Source: Holophagaceae bacterium (lineage in GTDB: Bacteria > Acidobacteriota > Holophagae > Holophagales > Holophagaceae). Taken from it: a stretch of DNA of 51,299 bases. Below, in pieces: positions 43,600 to 51,299 of this stretch. A model generated the notes under the pieces. It had not been told where the DNA came from. It did no database searches and saw nothing but the letters and a program-made list of their open reading frames with translations. Each line of letters starts with the position of its first letter. The stretch's first letter is position 1. A program made the translations under genes and the position numbers. The DNA lies in NCBI GenBank assembly GCA_003165415.1, contig PLUC01000164.1:5250-56548 (forward strand). The letters are read 5' to 3'.

Positions 43600-43629
43600 G
43601 GCCCACCTCCCTGGTGGGCCTTCTTGTTT
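43600..43629 (+). terminator. trp attenuator
   Basis: GGCCCACC (43600-43607), loop TCCCT and GGTGGGCC (43613-43620) form a perfect eight-base-pair G+C stem, followed at once by TTCTTGTTT. It lies between the trpL stop (43574) and the trpE ATG (43651). The competing antiterminator pairing was not resolved by eye: GGTG and GGCC at 43522-43534 can pair with the left arm around a bulge, but they overlap the Trp codons themselves. Confidence 0.85.
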
Positions 43630-43650
43630 CTACCCCTCCCCGAGGCCGGC

Positions 43651-45099
43651 ATGACATCCAAGCAACCCAACCCCATCCGGGAAGCACCCCCAGCGGCGGC
43701 GCCCCTGGTCCTCTCCTTCCCGGCGGATCTCACCACCCCGGTGCGGGCCTTCCTGGCCCTCACCGAGCCGGGGCAGGACGCCTACCTGCTGGAATCGGTC
43801 ACCGGCGGCGAATCCCAGGCCCGGTTCTCCTTCATCGGCCTGGACGTCACCGAGACCTTCGAGGTGGGCACCCGGGCCGCCATCCACCGGGCCGACGGGG
43901 TCGAGCAGCTGCCCGGGGATCCGCTGCAGGCCCTGGCCGCCTGGGCCGCGGAGCTCACGGCGGTCAGCGCCGGGGTTCCGGTGCCCTTCCTGGGCGGCGC
44001 GGTGGGCTGGGCCGACTTCAGCGCCTTCGCCCTGTCCGAGCCGGTGCTGGCGGGCTGCTTTCCCGCCGCCCGCGCGCCCCGGCTGCGCTTCGGCCGGTTC
44101 GCCACCGGCCTGGTGCTGGACCACCTCAAACAGCTCGGCTACCTGTACCATTTCCCGGCCCCCGGGGAACCGGAGACGGCCGGGGCCGAACGCCTGGGCC
44201 GGCTGCGCCAGCGGCTGGAAGGCGCCCTGCCGCGGCGGGACAAGGCCTCCCTGTTCCTGCTGACCCGGGGCCCGGACCGGACCGCCTTCCGCCGCAACTT
44301 CGCGGCGGTGCAGGAGGCCATCCTGGCCGGGGAGGCCTACCAGATCGTCATCTCGGAGCCGTTCGAAGGCACCATGGAGGGCGACCCGTTCGAGGTCTAC
44401 CGTCGGCTGCGGCGCCTGAACCCATCGCCCTACCACTTCTTCGTGTCCCTGGGCGGGCGGCAGCTGGTGGGCGCCTCGCCGGAGATGCTGGTGCGGGTGG
44501 AGGGACCGGAGGTGGTCACCGTGCCCATCGCCGGCACCCGCCCCCGGGGCGGCTCCCAGGCGGAGGACGCGCGGCTGGCGGCGGAGCTCCAGGCCGATCC
44601 CAAGGAACTGGCCGAGCACGCCATGCTGGTGGACCTGGCCCGCAACGACCTGGGCCGGGTCTGCGAGCACGGCTCGGTGACGGTGCCGGTGCGGGGCCAG
44701 GTGGAGATGTTCTCCCACGTGATGCACATGACCTCCGAGGTGCACGGCCGGCTGCAGGACGGGCTGCGCCCCCTGGACGCCCTCTGGAGCACGTTCCCGG
44801 CCGGCACCCTCTCCGGCGCCCCCAAGATCCGCGCCACCCAGATCCTGTCGGCCCTGGAGGGCGAGGACCGGGGCGCCTACGGCGGCGGGGTCGGCATCCT
44901 GGACCGCTCGGGCAACCTGGAGCTGGCCATCACCATCCGCACCATGGAATTCGAGAGCGGACGGGTGCGGTTCCGGGCCGGCTGCGGGCTGGTGTCCGAC
45001 TCGGTGGAGGCCTCGGAATGGGCCGAGATCCACGCCAAGGCCGGCGTGCTGCTGGCCGCCCTGGAAGGCCGGGAACCGCTCTGCAGCGAGGTGGAATGA
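43651..45099 (+). CDS. trpE: Anthranilate synthase component I
   Basis: 482 residues from ATG 43651 (GAGG upstream). An in-frame TTG at 43624 lies inside the attenuator U-run and is rejected as the start. TrpE converts chorismate and ammonia to anthranilate. The Trp feedback motif is visible in AYLLESVTGGESQARFSFIG. The catalytic domain has QIVISEPFEG, FFVSLGGRQLVGASPEMLVR, PIAGTRPRGG, DLARNDLGRVCEHGSVTV and TLSGAPKIRA. It works with TrpG, encoded with a one-base TGATG overlap. First structural gene of the operon. Confidence 0.95.
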   Translation: MTSKQPNPIREAPPAAAPLVLSFPADLTTPVRAFLALTEPGQDAYLLESVTGGESQARFSFIGLDVTETFEVGTRAAIHRADGVEQLPGDPLQALAAWAAELTAVSAGVPVPFLGGAVGWADFSAFALSEPVLAGCFPAARAPRLRFGRFATGLVLDHLKQLGYLYHFPAPGEPETAGAERLGRLRQRLEGALPRRDKASLFLLTRGPDRTAFRRNFAAVQEAILAGEAYQIVISEPFEGTMEGDPFEVYRRLRRLNPSPYHFFVSLGGRQLVGASPEMLVRVEGPEVVTVPIAGTRPRGGSQAEDARLAAELQADPKELAEHAMLVDLARNDLGRVCEHGSVTVPVRGQVEMFSHVMHMTSEVHGRLQDGLRPLDALWSTFPAGTLSGAPKIRATQILSALEGEDRGAYGGGVGILDRSGNLELAITIRTMEFESGRVRFRAGCGLVSDSVEASEWAEIHAKAGVLLAALEGREPLCSEVE

Positions 45100-45701
45100 T
45101 GCTCCTGTTCGTGGACAACTACGACTCCTTCACCTACAACCTGGTGTCCATGATGGGCGTGCTGGAGCCCAGCCTGCGGGTGGCGCGCAACGACGCCATC
45201 ACCGTGGCCGAGGCCCTGGCCATGGACCTGGACGGCCTGGTGCTCTCCCCGGGACCCGGGCATCCCCGGGACGCGGGCGTCTGCCCCGCGCTGGTGGCGG
45301 CCCTGGCCCCGTCCGTGCCGATCCTGGGGGTCTGCCTGGGGCACCAGGTGATCGTGGAGGCCTTCGGCGGCCGGGTGGACCGGGCCCTGCGGCCCATGCA
45401 CGGCAAGACCTCGGCCATGGCCCACGACGGCACCGGCCTGCTGGCGGGGCTGCCCAGCCCGTTCCCGGTGGGCCGCTACCACTCCCTCACCGCCGTGGCC
45501 GAGTCCGTTCCGGACTGCCTGGCGGTGCAGGGCACCACCCCCGACGGCGAGATCATGGCGGTCCGCCACCGGCAGCACGACTGTCACGGGGTGCAGTTCC
45601 ACCCCGAGTCCATCCTCACCCCCGGGGGCATGGACCTGCTGCGCAACTTCGTGGACCTGTGCCGCTCCCGGCGCGGGGAAGCGGTCGGAAAGCGAGGATG
45701 A
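45099..45701 (+). CDS. trpG: Anthranilate synthase component II (glutamine amidotransferase)
   Basis: 200 residues from ATG 45099; an ATG one codon earlier overlaps the GAGGTGG ribosome site too closely. It is a class I glutamine amidotransferase supplying ammonia to Trp[25 protein letters not shown], the nucleophile Cys in GVCLGHQVI and the His/Glu pair in [11 protein letters not shown]. In some bacteria the same protein serves PabB. Overlap with trpE and the five-base gap to the DAHP synthase gene show one transcript. Confidence 0.95.
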   Translation: MLLFVDNYDSFTYNLVSMMGVLEPSLRVARNDAITVAEALAMDLDGLVLSPGPGHPRDAGVCPALVAALAPSVPILGVCLGHQVIVEAFGGRVDRALRPMHGKTSAMAHDGTGLLAGLPSPFPVGRYHSLTAVAESVPDCLAVQGTTPDGEIMAVRHRQHDCHGVQFHPESILTPGGMDLLRNFVDLCRSRRGEAVGKRG

Positions 45702-45705
45702 GACC

Positions 45706-46791
45706 ATGATCGTCAAACTGTCCCGGAACGACGCGGAAACCCGGCAGGCGGTCTCCGCCGCGCTGGAAGCCATGGGCGCCGAAGTGCGCTGTCTGGAGTT
45801 CCCCTTCGGCTGCTTCCTGGCGGGCCTGGGCCTGGAGAACCCGCCGCTCAAGAAGATCCAGGCCATGGCCGGGGTGGCCTGGGCCAGGGCCGCGGGCTCC
45901 AAGCCGATCCTCGCCGCCCGGGAGCAGAATCCCCACGGCAGCCTGGTGCAGCTCGGCCGGATGGAGATCGGCGGCGAGGCCCTGGCCCTGGTGGCGGGGC
46001 CCTGCTCGGTGGAGGACCGGGAGCAGATCTTCTCCACGGCGCGGTTCGTGGCGGCCTACGGGGCCACCGCCCTGCGCGGCGGGGCCTACAAGCCGCGCAC
46101 CTCGCCATACGCCTTCCAGGGTCTGGGCCAGGAAGGGGTGGAACTGCTCAAGGAGGCCGGCCTCGAGGCCGGGCTGCCGGTGGTGACCGAGGTGATGGAC
46201 CCCGCCGACGTGGCCACCATGGCGCCCTTCGTGGACTGCTTCCAGATCGGTGCCCGCAACATGTCCAACGGGCCCCTGCTCAAGGCGGTGGGCCGGGCCG
46301 GCAAGCCGGTGCTGCTCAAGCGCGGCCCCTCGGCCACCCTGGCCGAGTTCGTCCTGGCCGCCGAGTACATCCTGCTGGAGGGCAACGCCCAGGTCATCCT
46401 GTGCGAGCGGGGCATCCGCACCTTCGAGACCGCCACCCGCAACACCCTGGACCTCAACGCCGTGCCCGTGCTCAAGAGCATGACCCACCTGCCGGTGGTG
46501 GTGGACCCCTCCCACGGCACCGGCCGCCGGGACGCGGTGTCACCCATGGCCCGGGCCGCGGTGGCCGCCGGGGCCGACGGGATCGTGGTGGAAGTGCACC
46601 CGGACCCGGCCCGGGCCCGGTCCGACGGCGAGCAGTCCCTGCACCTGCCGGAATTCCGCCGCCTGGCCGAGGAACTGCGCCCGGTGGCGGAGGCGGTGGG
46701 CCGCCGCCTGGACCTGCCCGAAACCCTTCCGTTCGCCCCCAACCAGGTCCCGCTGCTGCGCCGGGCCCCGGGCTGGGGCGGGTCGCGATAG
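45706..46791 (+). CDS. aroF: 3-deoxy-7-phosphoheptulonate (DAHP) synthase, type I-beta
   Basis: 361 residues. It condenses phosphoenolpyruvate and erythrose 4-phosphate in the first shikimate step. Residues 1-75 form a ferredoxin-like regulatory domain ([20 protein letters not shown]) as in the Thermotoga/I-beta group. The barrel then shows [55 protein letters not shown] and [13 protein letters not shown]. Its place inside the trp operon, between trpG and trpD, couples entry of carbon into the aromatic pathway to tryptophan supply. Confidence 0.95.
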   Translation: MIVKLSRNDAETRQAVSAALEAMGAEVRCLEFPFGCFLAGLGLENPPLKKIQAMAGVAWARAAGSKPILAAREQNPHGSLVQLGRMEIGGEALALVAGPCSVEDREQIFSTARFVAAYGATALRGGAYKPRTSPYAFQGLGQEGVELLKEAGLEAGLPVVTEVMDPADVATMAPFVDCFQIGARNMSNGPLLKAVGRAGKPVLLKRGPSATLAEFVLAAEYILLEGNAQVILCERGIRTFETATRNTLDLNAVPVLKSMTHLPVVVDPSHGTGRRDAVSPMARAAVAAGADGIVVEVHPDPARARSDGEQSLHLPEFRRLAEELRPVAEAVGRRLDLPETLPFAPNQVPLLRRAPGWGGSR

Positions 46792-46800
46792 GAGATCACC

Positions 46801-47829
46801 ATGACTTCCCCCTTCGATCTTTCCCCGTCGCTCTCCCTGGCCGAGGCCCGCGCCTTCATGGAGGCCTGCCTGGATCCGGCCTCGAATCCCCAGGCGGTGG
46901 GCCAGGCCCTGCTGGCCTTCAACCTGCGTCCGCTCCAGGGCACGGAACTGACCGCCTTCGCCCAGGTGCTGGGCGAGCGAGCGCGCCCGTTCCACCCCGG
47001 GGTCCACCCCACCCTGGACACCTGCGGCACCGGCGGGGATGCCCGCCAGGGCGTGCACACCGCCAACCTCTCCACCCTGTCGGCCCTGGCCCTGGCGCAG
47101 ATGGGGGTGGACATCGTCAAGCACGGCAGCCGCGCGGCCTCCTCCCTGTGCGGCTCCGCCGACCTGCTGGAGGCCATGGGCATGGACCTGGACCGGCCCC
47201 AGGAGCTGGTGGAGGCGGACCTGGCCCGCACCCACTTCGCCTTCCTGTTCGCCCAGCGCTTCCACCCGGTGCTGGGCCGCTTGGCGCCCATCCGCCGGGG
47301 CCTGGGGGTGCCCACCGTGTTCAACATGCTCGGGCCCCTGCTGAACCCGGCCCGGCCGGAGTTCCAGGTGCTGGGCGTGGCTCGGGAAGAGTGGATCCAG
47401 CCGGTGGCCGAAGCCCTCGCCGCCGGGGGCCTGGAAGGGGCCCTGGTGGTGCACGGCCTCACCCGGGACGGCCTGGGCATGGACGAAGCGTCCCTGGAAG
47501 GTCCCACCTGCGTCCAGCCGGTGCGGGCGGGACGGCTGCTGCCCCGGGTGCGTATCCTGCCCCGGGAGGCCGGGCTGAACCCGACCCTGCCGGCCCGGGC
47601 CGCCAGTTCCAAGGCGGAATGCGTGGCCCTGGCCGAAGGGCTGGCCGGGGGCCGGGAACACCCTGACTTCAGTCCCCGGGTGGCGGAGGAGGTGGCGCTC
47701 CAGGCGGCCTTCGGCCTGCTGCTGGTGCGGGATCTGCCGTTCGCCGCCCTGCCCGCGCTGGTGGCGGAAGCGCGCGCCACCCTGCTCGGGGGCCTGCACC
47801 TGCCGTCCCTGCTGGCGCTGGCGGCCTGA
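46801..47829 (+). CDS. trpD: Anthranilate phosphoribosyltransferase
   Basis: 342 residues. TrpD joins anthranilate to PRPP. Motifs seen are the glycine-rich PRPP loop in LDTCGTGGDARQGVHTANLS, the KHGSRAASSLCGSADLLEA anthranilate/PRPP site, and PTVFNMLGPLLNPARPEFQV. An N-terminal helical domain (ARAFMEACLDPASNPQAVGQ) precedes. The ATG sits nine bases after aroF with GGAG upstream. Confidence 0.95.
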   Translation: MTSPFDLSPSLSLAEARAFMEACLDPASNPQAVGQALLAFNLRPLQGTELTAFAQVLGERARPFHPGVHPTLDTCGTGGDARQGVHTANLSTLSALALAQMGVDIVKHGSRAASSLCGSADLLEAMGMDLDRPQELVEADLARTHFAFLFAQRFHPVLGRLAPIRRGLGVPTVFNMLGPLLNPARPEFQVLGVAREEWIQPVAEALAAGGLEGALVVHGLTRDGLGMDEASLEGPTCVQPVRAGRLLPRVRILPREAGLNPTLPARAASSKAECVALAEGLAGGREHPDFSPRVAEEVALQAAFGLLLVRDLPFAALPALVAEARATLLGGLHLPSLLALAA

Positions 47830-47833
47830 TCCG

Positions 47834-48646
47834 ATGGCGTTCCCGCCGACCCCCGAAATCCTGCTCCGGAGCGCCAGCTCCCTGGGCATCCTCAGGGACC
47901 TGCTGGCCTCGGAGCTGGAGCGAGCCCGCTCCCTTCCGCGCCGGGCCCCGTTCCAGCCCCGGGCCCAGGACGGGCCGGGACCGTTCGAGGCGGCCCTGCG
48001 CCGCGGGCCGCTGCCGGTCATCGCCGAGTTCAAGCGGGGCTCGCCTTCGCTGGGGCCGTTCGCCGCCGGGGCCGACCTCCGCGAACGGCTGGCCGCCTAT
48101 GCCCGGGGCGGGGCCGCGGCCTGCTCCATCCTGGCGGAGCCGGCCCGGTTCCTGGGCCGCCCCGGGGATTTCGGCGAGGCCAAGGCCTGCGGCCTGCCCC
48201 TGCTCTACAAGGGCTTTGTCTGCACCGAGGCGCACCTGGACGAGGCCGCCGCCCTGGGCGCCCAGGCGGTGCTGCTCATCACCCGGCTGCTGGGGGATTT
48301 CCTGCCGGGCTTCGCCGCCGCGGCCCGGGCCCGGGGGCTGGAGCCGCTGGTGGAGGTGCACGAGCCCGGCGAGCTCCCCGCGGCCCAGGCTGCCGGGGCG
48401 CGCCTGGTGGGGTGGAACGCCCGGGACCTGGCCGACTTCTCGGTGCGCGCGGCCCCGGCGGCCCTGCTGCGGACCGCCTTTCCCGAAGCCCTGCTGATCC
48501 GCGAGTCGGGCATCCGCACGGCCGCGGACGCCGAAGCGGCCCTGGGCGAGGGCTTCGATGCCCTGCTCATCGGCGAGGCGCTCATGCGCGACCCCGACCC
48601 GGCCGGCTTCCTGGCCCGGATCCCCAGGCCGGGGGCAAAGCCATGA
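47834..48646 (+). CDS. trpC: Indole-3-glycerol-phosphate synthase
   Basis: 270 residues. The barrel enzyme closes the indole ring from carboxyphenylaminodeoxyribulose phosphate. The diagnostic PVIAEFKRGSPSLG has the catalytic Lys, followed by LLYKGFVCTEAHLDEAAALG, EPLVEVHEPGELPAA, VGWNARDLADFSV and LIRESGIRTAADAEA. The four-base ATGA overlap with trpF couples the two isomerase/synthase genes, which are fused in some bacteria. Confidence 0.94.
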   Translation: MAFPPTPEILLRSASSLGILRDLLASELERARSLPRRAPFQPRAQDGPGPFEAALRRGPLPVIAEFKRGSPSLGPFAAGADLRERLAAYARGGAAACSILAEPARFLGRPGDFGEAKACGLPLLYKGFVCTEAHLDEAAALGAQAVLLITRLLGDFLPGFAAAARARGLEPLVEVHEPGELPAAQAAGARLVGWNARDLADFSVRAAPAALLRTAFPEALLIRESGIRTAADAEAALGEGFDALLIGEALMRDPDPAGFLARIPRPGAKP

Positions 48647-49251
48647 TGGCCAAGGTCTGCGGGCTCACCTCCGCCGCCGACGTGGCCGCGGCCCTGGACG
48701 CGGGCGCGGACCTGCTGGGCTTTCTCCAGCACCCCGCCAGCCCGCGGCACTGCCTGGACCTCGGCCTGGTCCGGCTGGCCGGGGACCGGGCCGTGCTGGT
48801 GCTCGTGGCGGACGCGGCCGAGCCGGTGCTGGCCCTGGCCCGGCGCGCCGGGGCCGCCTGGGTCCAGCCGTACCTGCCGGCTTCCGAACGGGCCCGGGCC
48901 GTGGCTCTGCTGCGCGCCGAGGGCCGGCGGGTGCTGCTGCCATGGCCCGACGAGCCGGACCAGGCGGCAACCGGGGCCGACCTCTACCTTTGGGAGACTA
49001 GCCCCCGGGCCACCGGGCTGCTGGGGGGCTCGGGACAGGGCCACCCCATGGCCTTCGCCCCGCCCGGGCCCTTCCTGCTGGGCGGCGGCCTGGACGGCGC
49101 CGTCCTGGGGGCGCGCCTGGCGCAGATGCCGCCGGGACCGCGCGGCCGCTGCCGGGGGTTCGACGCGGCCAGCCGCCTGGAGAGCGCCCCCGGCCGCAAG
49201 GACCCCGCGCTGGTAACCACCTTTGTCCGCCACGCCCACGACCTGGAGTAG
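48643..49251 (+). CDS. trpF: Phosphoribosylanthranilate isomerase, with an unusual Glu at the general-acid position
   Basis: 202 residues from ATG 48643 (48646 is an alternative). The general-base Cys is in AKVCGLTSAADV, and the phosphate/substrate Arg in HPASPRHC. The strand that normally ends in LLxD with the general-acid Asp reads DLYLWETS, so Glu (about residue 118) stands where Asp is expected; GGSGQGHP after it confirms the alignment. The C-terminal phosphate-binding part is FLLGGGLDGAV and GFDAASRLESAPGRKDP. Very Ala/Arg/Gly-rich but complete. It converts PRA to CdRP, TrpC's substrate. Confidence 0.87.
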   Translation: MMAKVCGLTSAADVAAALDAGADLLGFLQHPASPRHCLDLGLVRLAGDRAVLVLVADAAEPVLALARRAGAAWVQPYLPASERARAVALLRAEGRRVLLPWPDEPDQAATGADLYLWETSPRATGLLGGSGQGHPMAFAPPGPFLLGGGLDGAVLGARLAQMPPGPRGRCRGFDAASRLESAPGRKDPALVTTFVRHAHDLE

Positions 49252-49254
49252 ACC

Positions 49255-50499
<1,245 letters not shown>

Positions 50500-50500
50500 C

Positions 50501-51244
50501 ATGGAACCGATCCTGCCCTTCATCACCGCCGGTGATCCGGACCTGGCGGCGCTTCCGGCGCTGTTGGCGGCCTTCACCGCCCTGGGCGTGCGCACCCTGG
50601 AACTGGGCCTGCCCCATTCCGACCCGGTGGCGGACGGCCCGGTGCTGCAGGCGGCCGCCCAGCGGGCCCTGGCCGGCGGCGCCTCCCCCCGGCGGGTGCT
50701 GCTGGTGCTGGCCCAGGGCGGCCCCAGCCCCGACCTGGTGCTGTTCACCTATTTCAATCCGCTGCTGCAGCTGGGCGGGGAGCTGATCCCTCTGCTGCGC
50801 CCCACCCCGGTGAAGGCGCTGCTGGTGGTGGACCTGCCCCCCGGCGAGGAACCGGAGTGGGAGGCCGGCCTGCGCGCCGCCGGCTACCCCATCGTCCCGC
50901 TCCTGAGCCCCACCACGCCGCCGGAACGGGCGCGTCAGCTCATGGCGGCGCGCCCCGATCCGGGGCCCGGCCATCCCTTCGCCCAGCGCTTCGCCTACGT
51001 GGTGGCCCGCATGGGCGTCACCGGCGACGGCCAGGCCACCGACCTGGGCCCGGTCCAGGCCCGCATCCAGGCCCTGCGGACCCTGTCGGACCGGCCCCTG
51101 GCGGTGGGCTTCGGGCTGGACCATCCGGACCTGCTGGCGCGGGTGCGGGCCATGGGCGCCACCCCGGTGGTCGGTTCGGCCCTGGTGCAGGCGCTGCACC
51201 AGGGCCAGTCCCTGGAAGCGTTCCTGGGGCCGAGGCTGATATGA
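50501..51244 (+). CDS. trpA: Tryptophan synthase alpha subunit
   Basis: 247 residues, about 20 shorter than usual because it begins directly at PILPFITAGDPD and lacks the first helix. TrpA cleaves indole-3-glycerol phosphate. The catalytic Glu is in LELGLPHSDPVADGPVLQ and the Asp in the SDPxADGP motif just after it. Phosphate-binding GFGLDHPDL and VGSALVQAL are present near the end. The ATG is one base after the trpB stop. Last gene of the operon. Confidence 0.93.
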   Translation: MEPILPFITAGDPDLAALPALLAAFTALGVRTLELGLPHSDPVADGPVLQAAAQRALAGGASPRRVLLVLAQGGPSPDLVLFTYFNPLLQLGGELIPLLRPTPVKALLVVDLPPGEEPEWEAGLRAAGYPIVPLLSPTTPPERARQLMAARPDPGPGHPFAQRFAYVVARMGVTGDGQATDLGPVQARIQALRTLSDRPLAVGFGLDHPDLLARVRAMGATPVVGSALVQALHQGQSLEAFLGPRLI

Positions 51245-51247
51245 CTG

Positions 51248-51277
51248 AGGGGATGCAACGCATGCGTTGCATCCCCT
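51248..51277. terminator. Perfect 30-bp palindromic terminator after trpA
   Basis: AGGGGATGCAACGCA (51248-51262) is followed by its exact reverse complement (51263-51277), three bases after the trpA stop. The RNA hairpin has a CATG loop and is followed by GCAGTTTGGACTTTT, giving a modest T-rich tail. The central ACGCATGCGT and the outer GGGG/CCCC match the hairpin at 19486, while the arm between them differs with compensating changes on both sides. Confidence 0.82.
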
Positions 51278-51299
51278 GCAGTTTGGACTTTTCGTCCGG

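Noticed and set aside
43515-43607. Bulged pairing of 43522-43534 with the left terminator arm as antiterminator
   Set aside because: It overlaps the Trp codons, where the stalled ribosome would sit, so it cannot be the classical antiterminator.
43614-45701. 695-codon frame that begins in the trp leader and ends in trpG
   Set aside because: Its first two thirds are an out-of-frame Arg/Gly/Pro-rich reading of trpE; only the last 200 codons (trpG) are real.

Overview
The window is about two-thirds G+C, densely coded and rich in overlapping operons. Gene content and protein style (fused aminoethylphosphonate permease, T6SS order, Wadjet-type SMC genes) suggest an Acidobacteriota genome of the Holophagae type (Geothrix/Holophaga/Mesoterricola-like). 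That placement is inference: there is no rRNA gene here to test it, and no tRNA gene, CRISPR array or insertion sequence was seen.

1-20063 is a type VI secretion (T6SS) locus. A plus-strand run reads tssE(partial)-tssF-tssG-tssA-tssH(clpV)-[membrane protein with repeated TVMWP motifs]-tssM-tagF-tssB-tssC-hcp-vgrG-DUF2169 adaptor-PAAR. It ends at a perfect 36-bp palindromic terminator. The tssJ lipoprotein gene lies beyond it on the other strand. Baseplate, sheath, tube, spike, disassembly ATPase and two of the three membrane-complex parts are present; tssK and tssL must lie outside. No toxin/immunity pair is visible.

20531-30768 is mostly housekeeping and metabolism: truB, a 2-aminoethylphosphonate uptake ABC operon with phnW, nadK, a divergent class A penicillin-binding protein and an orphan beta-class DNA methyltransferase.

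30769-43405 is accessory-looking. It holds the scar of a deleted methionine importer (MetQ tail, then an in-frame MetN-MetI chimera), a methionine-type aminotransferase, a sigma-54-driven MoaE-family gene, a lone receiver protein, small RHH-like genes behind a helically phased TTGCAA array, a Nudix hydrolase, a frameshifted AHSA1-domain gene, and a compact four-gene Wadjet (JetABCD/MksFEBG-like) anti-plasmid SMC operon on the minus strand. A secreted hypothetical protein and a HemY-like flavoprotein follow.

43438-51277 is a complete trp operon: promoter, a leader peptide with clustered Trp codons, an attenuator, then trpE-trpG-DAHP synthase-trpD-trpC-trpF-trpB-trpA, and a terminal palindrome that shares its core with the T6SS terminator. 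The trpL reading frame, the two metNIQ remnants and the AHSA1 frameshift were found by reading the DNA directly; they are too short or too broken for ordinary gene calling.
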